Assembly (NCBI GenBank): GCA_016297855.1 | Contig: JAEDFW010000032.1 | Coordinates: 1-16,285, forward strand | Direction of reading: 5' to 3' | DNA: 16,285 nucleotides | DNA from: Oscillospiraceae bacterium | Lineage (GTDB): Bacteria; Bacillota; Clostridia; Oscillospirales; Oscillospiraceae | Shown: positions 5,671 to 12,889 of the stretch, in pieces | How positions within the stretch are numbered: position 1 is the first letter of the stretch | Layout of the letters: each line of letters opens with the position of its first letter | Made by a program: the position numbers and the translations under genes | The notes under the pieces: model-generated | Database searches by the model: none | Seen by the model: the letters and a program-made list of their open reading frames with translations, nothing else | Told to the model about the DNA's origin: nothing

Positions 5671-7569
5671 CTACCGTCGTTTGCCGCGCTGCGCAGGGTT
5701 TCCGGCCTGCCGGCGGGATTTTGCCGCTGCGTCTGGCTGCGGCTTCGGGGCTTTTTCCGGCGGGACAGCTTCACCTCTGCGCGGACGGATGAGGCATTTG
5801 GGGCCGAAGCCGATCAGATCCTCGCGTCCGGCTTTTTCCAGTGCCTCGTGCACCAGCTTGTAATTTTTCGGGTCCTTATACTGGATGAGCGCGCGCTGCA
5901 TCGCCTTTTCGTGCGGATTTTTTGGCACATAGACCGGCTCCATCGTTCTCGGGTCAAGCCCTGTATAATACATGACGGTCGACAGCGTCGACGGGGTAGG
6001 GTAGAAGTCCTGCACCTGCTCGGGCTGGTGGCCGGTGTCGCGCAGATACTCTGCCAGCGCAACGGCCTCGCGCATCGTGCAGCCCGGGTGCGACGACATA
6101 AGATACGGCACGACGTATTGCGTTAAGCCCTCGCGGCGGTTATGCTGGTTGTACTTGTCAAGAAAGCGCAGATACACGATGTGCGCGGGCTTGCCCATTT
6201 TACTCAGTACTGCGTCTGACACGTGCTCCGGCGCGACCTTGAGCTGCCCGGAGACGTGATAGCGCACCAGCTCCTTGAAAAACACGTCGGAGGGGTCGGC
6301 CAGCAGATAGTCAAAGCGGATGCCGCTGCGGATAAAGACTTTTTTGACGCCCGGCAGCTTGCGGAGCTTGCGCAGAAGCGCAAGATAGTCCGAATGGTCG
6401 GCGATCATGTTTTTGCACGGCGTAGGGAACAGGCACTGACGGCTTTGGCACGCGCCTTTTGTAAGCTGTTTTTTGCACGCCGGTTGGCGGAAGTTGGCGG
6501 TCGGGCCGCCCACGTCGTGAATATAGCCCTTGAAATCCTTTTCGTGCGTCATTTCTTCCGCTTCGCGCAAAATCGATGCGTGCGAGCGGGTCTGGATGAT
6601 CCTGCCCTGATGGAAGGTGAGCGCGCAGAAGCTGCACGCGCCAAAGCAGCCGCGGCACGATGTGAGTGAAAACTTGATCTCGGAAATGGCTGGCACGCCG
6701 CCCAGCTTTTCATACGACGGGTGATATGTCCGGCAGTAGGGAAGATCGTAGATCCCGTCCATTTCCGCTTGTGAAAGCGGCTTCTGCGGCGGGTTCTGCA
6801 CGACAAATTCGTGCTCGCCATACGGTTCGACGAGCTGCCGGGCGGTAAAGGGATCAGTATTTTTGTACTGCGTGTAGAAGCTGCGCGCGTAATTGGCCTT
6901 GTCGGCGCAGAGACTTTCATAGGACGGCAGGCGGATGCTGTCCGGCAAAAAGTCCTCCGTGCGCGTTTTGTATACGGTTCCGTCGATGTAGGTGATGTCG
7001 CGCACGTCCATGCCGTCGTTGAGTGCGTTCGCCGCCTGCACAATGGCGCGCTCACCCATGCCATAGATGAGAAGATCTGCCTGTGCGTCGAGCAGAATCG
7101 AACGTTTGAGTTTGTCCGACCAGTAGTCGTAGTGCGCCAGCCGCCGCAGGCTCGCCTCAATGCCGCCGATGAGAATCGGCGTTTTTTTGAACGTGCGGCG
7201 AATGAGATTGCAGTAGACCACCACCGCATAGTCCGGGCGCTTGCCCATGACGCCTCCGGGCGTATAAGCGTCCGTCTGGCGGTGCTTTTTGGATACGGCG
7301 TAGTGGTTCACCATCGAGTCCATGTTGCCGCCCATGACGAGAAAGCCGAGCCGCGGCTCACCCAGCGCCGCGATGGAATCGGGGTTTTTCCAGTCGGGCT
7401 GGGAGATGATACCGACCTTATAGCCTGCGCGTTCAAGCACGCGCGAGATGATCGCATGGCCGAACGACGGGTGATCGACATAGGCGTCGCCGATGATATA
7501 GACAAAATCACACTGCACCCAGCCGCGTGCGCGCATATCGGCCCTGCTGATGGGTAGAAATTCTGGCAT
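5671..7569 (-). CDS. ygiQ: YgiQ-family radical SAM protein (UPF0313)
   Basis: A 632-aa member of the widespread YgiQ/UPF0313 family, whose reaction is not established as far as I know. The start MPEFLPISRADMRARGW is the family start and has GGGAGGTG 5 nt before it, so an in-frame ATG 18 codons upstream is rejected. An N-terminal domain (about 1-295) precedes the radical SAM core with the 4Fe-4S motif CFGACSFC (Cys308, 312, 315). A second cysteine group follows (Cys365, 374, 379, 385) after DVGGPTANF, conserved in the family as I remember it. The C-terminal region contains YYTGLDPRTMEPVYVP, then a basic, probably disordered tail from about 597. It has its own promoter and is upstream of the SSB-like gene. 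Confidence 0.9.
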   Translation of the reverse strand: MPEFLPISRADMRARGWVQCDFVYIIGDAYVDHPSFGHAIISRVLERAGYKVGIISQPDWKNPDSIAALGEPRLGFLVMGGNMDSMVNHYAVSKKHRQTDAYTPGGVMGKRPDYAVVVYCNLIRRTFKKTPILIGGIEASLRRLAHYDYWSDKLKRSILLDAQADLLIYGMGERAIVQAANALNDGMDVRDITYIDGTVYKTRTEDFLPDSIRLPSYESLCADKANYARSFYTQYKNTDPFTARQLVEPYGEHEFVVQNPPQKPLSQAEMDGIYDLPYCRTYHPSYEKLGGVPAISEIKFSLTSCRGCFGACSFCALTFHQGRIIQTRSHASILREAEEMTHEKDFKGYIHDVGGPTANFRQPACKKQLTKGACQSRQCLFPTPCKNMIADHSDYLALLRKLRKLPGVKKVFIRSGIRFDYLLADPSDVFFKELVRYHVSGQLKVAPEHVSDAVLSKMGKPAHIVYLRFLDKYNQHNRREGLTQYVVPYLMSSHPGCTMREAVALAEYLRDTGHQPEQVQDFYPTPSTLSTVMYYTGLDPRTMEPVYVPKNPHEKAMQRALIQYKDPKNYKLVHEALEKAGREDLIGFGPKCLIRPRRGEAVPPEKAPKPQPDAAAKSRRQAGNPAQRGKRR

Positions 7570-7594
7570 CGTAACACCTCCCGGAAATAAGACA

Positions 7595-7623
7595 ATGATA
7601 CCAGAAAGCCGGTAAAAGAGCAA
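7595..7623 (-). promoter_or_regulatory. Probable ygiQ promoter
   Basis: On the minus strand, TTGCTC (7623-7618) and TATCAT (7600-7595) are 17 nt apart, just upstream of the GGGAGGTG SD of ygiQ (7582-7575). The -35 box is weak; the -10 matches at five of six bases. Confidence 0.5.
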
Positions 7624-7652
7624 GGAAAATGGGAATGGGAGTTTTTTGTCAG

Positions 7653-7688
7653 AAAAAGACCTGCCCCGTTATACGGAGCAGGTCTTTT
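7653..7688 (-). terminator. Terminator of the first amino-acid ABC operon
   Basis: An 11-bp perfect stem (AAAAGACCTGC at 7654-7664 with GCAGGTCTTTT at 7678-7688), extended inwards after one mismatch, is followed on the minus strand by TTTTTCT. It overlaps the TAA stop of the ATPase gene (7689-7687). Confidence 0.85.
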
Positions 7689-8433
7689 ACAGCACTTTTG
7701 CCAGAAAATCCTGTAGTCTGGGACTTTTTGGATGTTCAAAAATTTCCTCGGGCGTGCCCTCCTCGATGAGCTTACCGCCGTCCATGAAGAGCACCCGGTC
7801 GGCGACCTCGCGGGCAAAGCCCATTTCGTGCGTGACCACGACCATGGTCATACCGCTTGCGGCCAGTTCTTTCATAACCTCGAGCACTTCACCCACCATC
7901 TCGGGGTCGAGCGCGGAGGTGGGCTCGTCAAAGAGCATGACCTCGGGCTGCATGGCCAGCGCGCGGACAATCGCCACACGCTGCTTCTGCCCGCCGGAGA
8001 GCTGATTGGGGTAGGCATCTGCACGGTCAGCCAGACCCACGCGCGAAAGCAGCTCCATCGCATGCTGCACGGCCTCTTCCTTGGGCTGCTTCAGCAGCTT
8101 TACCGGCGCAAGCGTCATGTTTTTGAGCAGGGTCATATGGGGGAACAGGTTGAAATGCTGAAACACCATGCCCATTTTCTGCCGGTGGAGGTTGATGTTG
8201 CAGTTTTTGTCGGTGATGTCCACGCCGTCAAAGAAAATGCTGCCGCCGGTGGGCAGCTCGAGCAGATTCAGGCAGCGCAGGAACGTCGATTTGCCGCTGC
8301 CGGACGGGCCGATGACGACGACGACCTCTCCGCGATGGATTTCGGCCGACATACCGTCGAGCGCGCGGATCTCATCCTTGCCCGTATAATGCTTCTGCAG
8401 ATCGTGGACGCGGATTAAAACGTCAGTGGTCAC
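7687..8433 (-). CDS. Polar amino acid ABC transporter ATPase (GlnQ/HisP type)
   Basis: A 248-aa cytoplasmic ATPase that powers the importer encoded just upstream. It shows Walker A GPSGSGKST (42-50), the Q-loop glutamine (FQHFNLFP, Q92), the signature LSGGQ (145-149), Walker B VMLFDE (165-170) and the switch histidine (THEMGFA, His202), with the closing PTSALDPEMVGEVL typical of the amino-acid subfamily. The start is a GTG at 8433, overlapping the permease stop by 11 nt and preceded by AAGGAGG about 10 nt upstream, so translation is probably coupled. It is the last gene of the operon, ending in a terminator. Confidence 0.92.
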   Translation of the reverse strand: MTTDVLIRVHDLQKHYTGKDEIRALDGMSAEIHRGEVVVVIGPSGSGKSTFLRCLNLLELPTGGSIFFDGVDITDKNCNINLHRQKMGMVFQHFNLFPHMTLLKNMTLAPVKLLKQPKEEAVQHAMELLSRVGLADRADAYPNQLSGGQKQRVAIVRALAMQPEVMLFDEPTSALDPEMVGEVLEVMKELAASGMTMVVVTHEMGFAREVADRVLFMDGGKLIEEGTPEEIFEHPKSPRLQDFLAKVL

Positions 8434-9151
8434 TGCTGCGCAGCCTCCTTTCCAACTTGCCGACCAGCCACGAGAAGAACACGACCAGCAGCAGATAGAT
8501 CGCCGCTACGATGAACAGCGGCATGGCCTGCGAATATGTCTGCGAGCGGATGATTTCGCCGCCCTTGGTAAGATCGTTGACCGCGACATAGCAGGCGACG
8601 GCTGTTTCCTTGATCAGAACGATGAACTCGTTGGCCAGCGCCGGCAGCACGCTTTTGAGTGCCTGCGGAATGACGATATAAAACATCGTGGCGACATAGC
8701 CGAAACCCAGCGAACGGCCGGCCTCGGTTTGACCGGGGTCGACCGACATGATGCCGCCGCGGATGATCTCAGCCACATATGCCCCGGAATTGATGCCGAA
8801 TGTCAGCATCGCCACCGGAACGCCGTCGCGTGCGTTGGAGAAGATGACGAAGAACATGATCATGATCTGAATCATGACTGGCGTGCCGCGGATGACGGTG
8901 AGATAGACGCGGCAGATGAAATCTCCGATCTGCAGCAGCACTTTTCCCAAGCCTGGGCGCATTCGCTCGATCGTTTTGTCGTGCGTAGCGCGGATCACGG
9001 CGACGACCGAGCCAATGACAATACCCATCAGTACCGCGACGAGCGCGATCTTGAGCGTATTGCCCAGACCCCCTACGATATATTTCCAACGGTCCTTGGT
9101 GATGAAGCATTTGATAAACTCATCACGCATCTCCAACAGCCACTGGGCCAA
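8423..9151 (-). CDS. Polar amino acid ABC transporter permease (HisM/GlnP type)
   Basis: A 242-aa inner-membrane permease, about five membrane segments, with the conserved TVIRGTPVMIQ segment (85-95) and the EAA loop that docks the ATPase (EIIRGGIMSVDPGQTEAGRS, 128-147). I place the start at a TTG (9151) because GAGGGA lies 5 nt upstream; the next in-frame ATG (9130) would remove only seven residues. It lies between the lipoprotein gene, from which it is separated by 101 nt containing a hairpin, and the ATPase gene, which it overlaps. One permease gene implies a homodimeric channel. Confidence 0.9.
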   Translation of the reverse strand: MAQWLLEMRDEFIKCFITKDRWKYIVGGLGNTLKIALVAVLMGIVIGSVVAVIRATHDKTIERMRPGLGKVLLQIGDFICRVYLTVIRGTPVMIQIMIMFFVIFSNARDGVPVAMLTFGINSGAYVAEIIRGGIMSVDPGQTEAGRSLGFGYVATMFYIVIPQALKSVLPALANEFIVLIKETAVACYVAVNDLTKGGEIIRSQTYSQAMPLFIVAAIYLLLVVFFSWLVGKLERRLRSSDH

Positions 9152-9156
9152 TGTGA

Positions 9157-9162
9157 TCCCTC
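9157..9162 (-). promoter_or_regulatory. RBS for the TTG start of the first permease
   Basis: GAGGGA on the minus strand (9162-9157) lies 5 nt before TTG 9151. No comparable site precedes the ATG at 9130. Confidence 0.55.
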
Positions 9163-9197
9163 ATTTCTGTCTGTACTATCCGGCAGGGCGGATGACA

Positions 9198-9239
9198 TTC
9201 CACAGCGGGGCGAGGAGGTCAGCCTCGTCCCGCGTGGAA
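9198..9239 (-). promoter_or_regulatory. Intercistronic hairpin between binding protein and permease (operon 1)
   Basis: TTCCAC (9198-9203) pairs with GTGGAA (9234-9239), and GCGGGGCGAGG (9205-9215) pairs with CCTCGTCCCGC (9223-9233) with one mismatch and one bulged base. No U-run follows on either strand, so this is not a normal terminator. Such stem-loops after the binding-protein cistron can stabilise its mRNA or give partial termination, raising the binding protein over the membrane parts. Confidence 0.6.
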
Positions 9240-9252
9240 AACCTGCGTTTCT

Positions 9253-10017
9253 TTATTCGTGGATGTATTTATCCAGAATGCTCTGCACGGTACCGTCAGC
9301 GATCAGTTCGTCCAGCGCACCGTTGATTTTCCCCAGAAGTTCGGTGTTGTCCTTCGCGACGGCAATGGCGTAATCCTCGACAGCGTACTCGGCATCCAGA
9401 ATACTCAGGCCTTCATTTGCCGCAACCAGCGCCTTGGCGGGTTCGTTATCCAGAATCACGCAGTCGACCTGGCCGTTTTTGAGCGCCTCAACGGCATCCG
9501 TCGTCTTGGCGAAGGACTTCACGGTGCCAAGACCTTCGTCCTCGATGTCCCACGTCGCGTACAAAAAGCCTGTGGTGCCGGTCTGCGTACCGACCACGGT
9601 ATTTGCGCCGTCTGCGAACAGATCATCCACGCTCGTGATAGGGCCGCCGTCCTTGACGATGACGACCTGCACGCCCGTGGCGTAGGAGCTGGAGAAGCTG
9701 ACCTCCTCGAGACGTTCGTCGGTGACGGTCATACCGGCCATGCCGATATCATATTTGCCGGTCTGCACGCCGGGGATGATGGAATCGAATGCGATATCTG
9801 TGACTTCCAGCGTCATGCCGAGCTTTTCGGCGATGGCTTCGGCGATCGCAACGTCGATGCCGATGAGCTTGTCCCCGTCGTAGTATTCATATGGCTGGAA
9901 CGTGCCCTCGGTGGCCATGCTCAGAACAGGCGTTTCGGCTTGTTTGGCGGACGATGCACAGGCGGCAAGTCCGGCAACAAGCAGCAGACAAAGCGTAATG
10001 GCAAGAATCTTTTTCAT
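9253..10017 (-). CDS. Amino-acid-binding lipoprotein of ABC importer 1
   Basis: A 254-aa extracytoplasmic substrate-binding protein of family 3 (SBP_bac_3). The start MKKILAITLC has GGAGGT 7 nt upstream; the longer in-frame reading to 10218 crosses the promoter and is rejected. A signal peptide ends in the lipobox LAAC, with Cys20 as the lipid-modified residue. The core has ATEGTFQPYEYY (35-46), then GMTVTDERLEEVSFS (95-109) with Arg102 in the place that binds the substrate alpha-carboxylate, and Asp190 (CVILDNEPA) that binds the alpha-amino group. It should therefore bind a normal alpha-amino acid, polar or basic; the exact one cannot be read. First gene of operon 1. Confidence 0.9.
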   Translation of the reverse strand: MKKILAITLCLLLVAGLAACASSAKQAETPVLSMATEGTFQPYEYYDGDKLIGIDVAIAEAIAEKLGMTLEVTDIAFDSIIPGVQTGKYDIGMAGMTVTDERLEEVSFSSSYATGVQVVIVKDGGPITSVDDLFADGANTVVGTQTGTTGFLYATWDIEDEGLGTVKSFAKTTDAVEALKNGQVDCVILDNEPAKALVAANEGLSILDAEYAVEDYAIAVAKDNTELLGKINGALDELIADGTVQSILDKYIHE

Positions 10018-10056
10018 GTTTTGTACCTCCATTGTTTTCTTGATTTGTTGCACATA

Positions 10057-10085
10057 AGTATACATATCTAATGAATAAAAATCAA
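10057..10085 (-). promoter_or_regulatory. Promoter of amino-acid ABC operon 1
   Basis: On the minus strand TTGATT (10085-10080) and TATACT (10062-10057) are 17 nt apart, with a leader of about 33 nt to the ATG. The spacer carries CATTAG at its positions 7-12, shared with the promoter of operon 2. Confidence 0.7.
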
Positions 10086-10172
10086 CATGAAATCGAGAAA
10101 AACCTGCACAAGATTTCACGCGGCGCGCCGGGATAAAACCGTTATAATCGACAAAAATGAAAAGCAGAGCAG

Positions 10173-10215
10173 AAAAACACCCTTTCTGTGGACGAATTCC
10201 GTCACAGGAAGGGTG
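10173..10215 (-). terminator. Terminator of amino-acid ABC operon 2
   Basis: CACCCTTTCTGTG (10178-10190) pairs with CACAGGAAGGGTG (10203-10215) with a single mismatch, followed on the minus strand by TTTTTCTGC. It lies about 22 nt after the ATPase stop. The stretch between it and the operon 1 promoter (10086-10172) holds nothing else I can support. Confidence 0.85.
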
Positions 10216-10237
10216 CATAAAAACAATGAATATTCAA

Positions 10238-11026
10238 TTATATGCCAGCATACGATGACAGAAACCGGCGCGTGCGGGCCTCCTGCGGCGCTTCGATCAC
10301 CTGCCGCGCCGGGCCCTGCTCGACAATGACGCCTCCATCCATAAAGATCACGCGGTCGGCCACGTCGCGCGCGAACGCCATCTCGTGTGTGACGACGATC
10401 ATGGTCATGTGCTGCTCGCGAAGCCCACGGATGACCTTGAGCACCTCGCCAGTCAGCTCCGGGTCGAGCGCCGAGGTCGGCTCATCGAAGCACAGCACAT
10501 CCGGACTCAGCGCCAGTGCGCGCGCGATGGCCACGCGCTGCTGCTGGCCGCCGGAGAGCTGGTGCGGATAGAGCGACATTTTTTCGCCGAGGCCCACCTG
10601 ACGCAGCAGATTTTCTGCGCGCGCGCGCAGCTGCCCGAGGACTTCCTTCCGGTTCTGCTTGTAATCCGGACGCTCTTTGGCCAGCAGCTCGCTGGCAAGC
10701 ATCACGTTCTGCAGCGCGGTGTACTGCGGAAACAGATTGAAATTCTGGAACACAAGGCCAAAGTGCAGCCGCTTTTTGCGGATCTCGCGTTCGCGCTGTG
10801 TATCGGGGCTGGACGCGTCAAACAGCGTCTCGCCGTTTACGATGATCCGGCCGTCATCCGGCGCGGTCAAAAAGTTCAGGCAGCGCAGAAGCGTTGTCTT
10901 GCCGCTGCCGGACGAGCCGATGATGGCGACGGTTTCGCCGCGCGCAAGGCTGAAGTCGACGCCCTGCAGTACGGGCGTGTTTTTCCCGAACTGCTTGCAG
11001 ATATTCTTTACTTCCAGTACAGGCAT
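10238..11026 (-). CDS. Polar amino acid ABC transporter ATPase of importer 2
   Basis: A 262-aa ABC ATPase of the amino-acid uptake subfamily. Walker A is GSSGSGKTT (37-45), the Q-loop is FQNFNLFP (Q94), the signature is LSGGQ (157-161), Walker B ends VLCFDE (177-182), and the switch histidine is in THEMAFA (His214). It is longer than the operon 1 ATPase mainly by a lysine/arginine-rich stretch between Q-loop and signature (about 115-137). GGAGG precedes the ATG. The permease gene ends 12 nt upstream, so the two are cotranscribed. Sequence differences in every motif region show it is not a recent copy of the operon 1 ATPase. Confidence 0.92.
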   Translation of the reverse strand: MPVLEVKNICKQFGKNTPVLQGVDFSLARGETVAIIGSSGSGKTTLLRCLNFLTAPDDGRIIVNGETLFDASSPDTQREREIRKKRLHFGLVFQNFNLFPQYTALQNVMLASELLAKERPDYKQNRKEVLGQLRARAENLLRQVGLGEKMSLYPHQLSGGQQQRVAIARALALSPDVLCFDEPTSALDPELTGEVLKVIRGLREQHMTMIVVTHEMAFARDVADRVIFMDGGVIVEQGPARQVIEAPQEARTRRFLSSYAGI

Positions 11027-11038
11027 GCGTGCGCCTCC

Positions 11039-11806
11039 TTACGCTTTGAAATAGTCCAGCTTCCGTTCGATCCAGCCGAGCAAAAGCGTCAGGATTCCGC
11101 TGAACAGCAGATAGTACACGCCGGTGAAAAACAACGGCCAGATCGCGCCCGAGATGCCCTGCGAACCTTTCAGGAATGCCTGACCGGCCCAGATGATCTC
11201 CTGCAGCGCGATGATGCGTGCCAGCGACGTATCCTTGACCAACGTGATGACTTCGTTTGACATGGGCGGCACGATGCGCTTGAGCATCTGCAGCAGCGTG
11301 ACTTTGAAGAAGATCTGCCGCTTCGTCATGCCCAGCACCTGCCCGGCTTCCTGCTGCCCCACGGGCACGCCCTGGATTCCGCCGCGGTAGATCTCGGAGA
11401 AATAGCAGGCGTAGTTAAAAATAAACGCCACGCTGGACGCAACGAACCGGCCTGTCTCGCCCGTGCCCCAGACGTTATTCTTCCATACAAGGCCGGGGAA
11501 GTAGTAGATAATCAGCAGCTGCAGCATTAATGGCGTGCCGCGCACGACCCAGATGACGAGCTTGATAAGCAGAGACACCGGCTTAAACCAGCCACAGAAG
11601 CGGGAAAACCGGGTCTCGCCGCGGCTGGCGGCGATTTTGCGGCCGAAGGCTTCAAACGGTGCCCAACTGTTCATCTCGCCGAAGCAGATGATAAGACCCA
11701 GCGGAAGCGCGCCGATGAGCGTGATGAAAAAGAGCTTCAGCGTCTGCAAAAAGCCCACATTGAGCGCGTGGATGACGACCGGAGCCTGTTCGATAAATGT
11801 CTGCAT
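11039..11806 (-). CDS. Polar amino acid ABC transporter permease of importer 2
   Basis: A 255-aa inner-membrane permease with about five membrane segments, the WVVRGTPLMLQLL segment (86-98) and the EAA docking loop SEIYRGGIQGVPVGQQEAGQ (137-156). A cytoplasmic stretch between the first membrane segments (about 45-75, GEMNSW to SRFCGW) is polar and a little longer than in permease 1. The SD (AGG about 9-10 nt before the ATG) is weak, consistent with lower translation than the binding protein gene. Between it and the upstream lipoprotein gene is a strong hairpin without a U-tract. Confidence 0.9.
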   Translation of the reverse strand: MQTFIEQAPVVIHALNVGFLQTLKLFFITLIGALPLGLIICFGEMNSWAPFEAFGRKIAASRGETRFSRFCGWFKPVSLLIKLVIWVVRGTPLMLQLLIIYYFPGLVWKNNVWGTGETGRFVASSVAFIFNYACYFSEIYRGGIQGVPVGQQEAGQVLGMTKRQIFFKVTLLQMLKRIVPPMSNEVITLVKDTSLARIIALQEIIWAGQAFLKGSQGISGAIWPLFFTGVYYLLFSGILTLLLGWIERKLDYFKA

Positions 11807-11840
11807 AGCGTGTTACCTGCCTTTGGGTGATGACATGGCG

Positions 11841-11870
11841 TTTCCCCGGCGGAGTGATTCGCCGGGGAAG
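11841..11870 (-). promoter_or_regulatory. Intercistronic hairpin between binding protein and permease (operon 2)
   Basis: A perfect 10-bp stem, TTCCCCGGCG (11842-11851) with CGCCGGGGAA (11860-11869), and an 8-nt loop lie in the 108-nt gap. No U-run follows. Position and design match the hairpin at 9198-9239 in operon 1, so it probably serves 3'-end protection or partial read-through of the binding-protein cistron. Confidence 0.65.
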
Positions 11871-11914
11871 CGTGTGGCTGTGTGAGTTTCGTTCTGTGAG
11901 GACAAATCGTGTAG

Positions 11915-12697
11915 TTACTGTGCGATCAGCGCGGCCTGTACGCCGTAGGTCTCCGCAATGGCCTGCATTGTGCCGTCGGCATAGCTGGCGGCGAAGAACT
12001 CGTTCAGCTTCTGGGCCAGCTCACTGCCCTTGCGGAAGCCGACGCCGTATTCTTCAGAGTTAAGGCCGACCGTGTACGTCAGGTTCTCATAGCCGGTTCC
12101 GGCGCCGACCATCGCGGCAGCCATCAGAGAGTCGATCACAGCGGCGTCGGACGTGCCGGCGGCGACCTCCATCAGCGCGTCGGACTGCGCCTTGACCTCA
12201 GTGAAGTTGTAGCCCAGCGCTTCAACCTCGGCCTTGCCTGCGGAGCCTGCCTCCACGGCAAACGTCAGAGCGGCGCAGCTTTCGACCGTCTGATACTGAT
12301 CGGCAACGTCAGACGGGACGATGACGACCTGCGCATTGTTGCAGTATGCGTTGGAGCACTCCATCGCGCTCGTGACCTCGTCCGTCAGCGTCATGCCGTT
12401 CCAGACGCAGTCGATGCTCTTGCCGTCCAGCTCCAGCACCTTGTTGTCCCAGTCGATCTCCACGAACTCTACCTTAACGCCCAGACTCTCAGCAAAGGCC
12501 TTGGCCATGTCAGCGTCGAAGCCGACCCATTCGCCCGAATCATTCTTGTAGTCCATCGGCGCAAAATCGGTAATGCCGACGACGAGCGTGCCCTTTTCCT
12601 TGACGTATTCCAGATCGGTGGCAGGTTCTTTCTTTGCGCATGCGCCAAGCGTGAGCAACATCATGGCGGCCAGCAAAACGGCGATCAGTTTTTTCAT
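11915..12697 (-). CDS. Binding lipoprotein of ABC importer 2, atypical amino-acid pocket
   Basis: A 260-aa SBP_bac_3 family extracytoplasmic protein. The MKKLIAVLLA start has GGAGGAAA about 7 nt upstream; an in-frame ATG five codons earlier lies inside that SD and is rejected. The signal peptide ends in the lipobox LGAC, with Cys20 lipid-modified. TLVVGITDFAPMDYKN (37-52), CVWNGMTLTDE (97-107) and AAVIDSLMA (185-193, Asp189) are family features. In the position of the conserved alpha-carboxylate-binding arginine (TDER in importer 1) it has Val108 (TDEV), and the following FS is CS. The ligand, or its binding mode, is therefore likely to differ from a standard amino-acid binding protein. First gene of operon 2. 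Confidence 0.88.
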   Translation of the reverse strand: MKKLIAVLLAAMMLLTLGACAKKEPATDLEYVKEKGTLVVGITDFAPMDYKNDSGEWVGFDADMAKAFAESLGVKVEFVEIDWDNKVLELDGKSIDCVWNGMTLTDEVTSAMECSNAYCNNAQVVIVPSDVADQYQTVESCAALTFAVEAGSAGKAEVEALGYNFTEVKAQSDALMEVAAGTSDAAVIDSLMAAAMVGAGTGYENLTYTVGLNSEEYGVGFRKGSELAQKLNEFFAASYADGTMQAIAETYGVQAALIAQ

Positions 12698-12753
12698 GTT
12701 CGTTTCCTCCATTTCCCGCGCCGGAGAGAACCGGGCGGCGTTGGTTGATTTTT

Positions 12754-12791
12754 TGTGCTAATAATTTATCATACTAATGTGCTAATGTAAA
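12754..12791 (-). promoter_or_regulatory. Promoter of ABC operon 2 with direct repeats
   Basis: On the minus strand TTTACA (12791-12786) and TAAATT (12768-12763) are 17 nt apart. The 9-mer TGTGCTAAT (plus strand) occurs at 12754-12762 and 12778-12786, 24 nt apart, with a partial CTAAT copy at 12774. These repeats cover -35, spacer and start site and could be a regulator site. The promoter call is moderate, the operator role inferred. Confidence 0.6.
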
Positions 12792-12801
12792 GAAGAAATA
12801 G

Positions 12802-12831
12802 TGCAAAAAGAAACCCGTCTATGCAGACGGG
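12802..12831 (-). terminator. Second terminator downstream of the EamA gene
   Basis: A 7-bp stem, CCCGTCT (12814-12820) with AGACGGG (12825-12831), and a 4-nt loop are followed on the minus strand by TTTCTTTTTGC. It lies beyond the stronger terminator at 12850-12883 and before the operon 2 promoter. Confidence 0.75.
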
Positions 12832-12849
12832 AAATTGTGCATGACGCAC

Positions 12850-12883
12850 AAAAATGCCGCGTGGAGCAGATGCTCCGCGCGGC
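12850..12883 (-). terminator. Main terminator of the AbrB-lyase-EamA operon
   Basis: A 12-position stem (12856-12867 with 12872-12883, one mismatch on the transcribed strand) and a 4-nt loop are followed on the minus strand by ATTTTTG. It starts 6 nt after the EamA stop codon. Confidence 0.85.
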
Positions 12884-12889
12884 AGAGGA

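Noticed and set aside
10121..10148. GC-rich palindrome CGGCGCGCCG and an isolated plus-strand TATAAT (10143-10148)
   Set aside because: No matching -35 box, no gene or U-tract downstream in that direction; probably chance.
10385..11260. Plus-strand open frame opposite the operon 2 ATPase and permease
   Set aside because: No SD, no domain, fully antisense to clear ABC genes. Similar antisense frames at 6811-7557, 7732-8418, 8426-9373 and 9259-10071 are rejected for the same reason.
7687..12697. Recent tandem duplication of one ABC operon
   Set aside because: Gene order is the same, but binding proteins, permeases and ATPases differ throughout (e.g. GPSGSGKST versus GSSGSGKTT, Arg102 versus Val108). 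They are separate paralogues.
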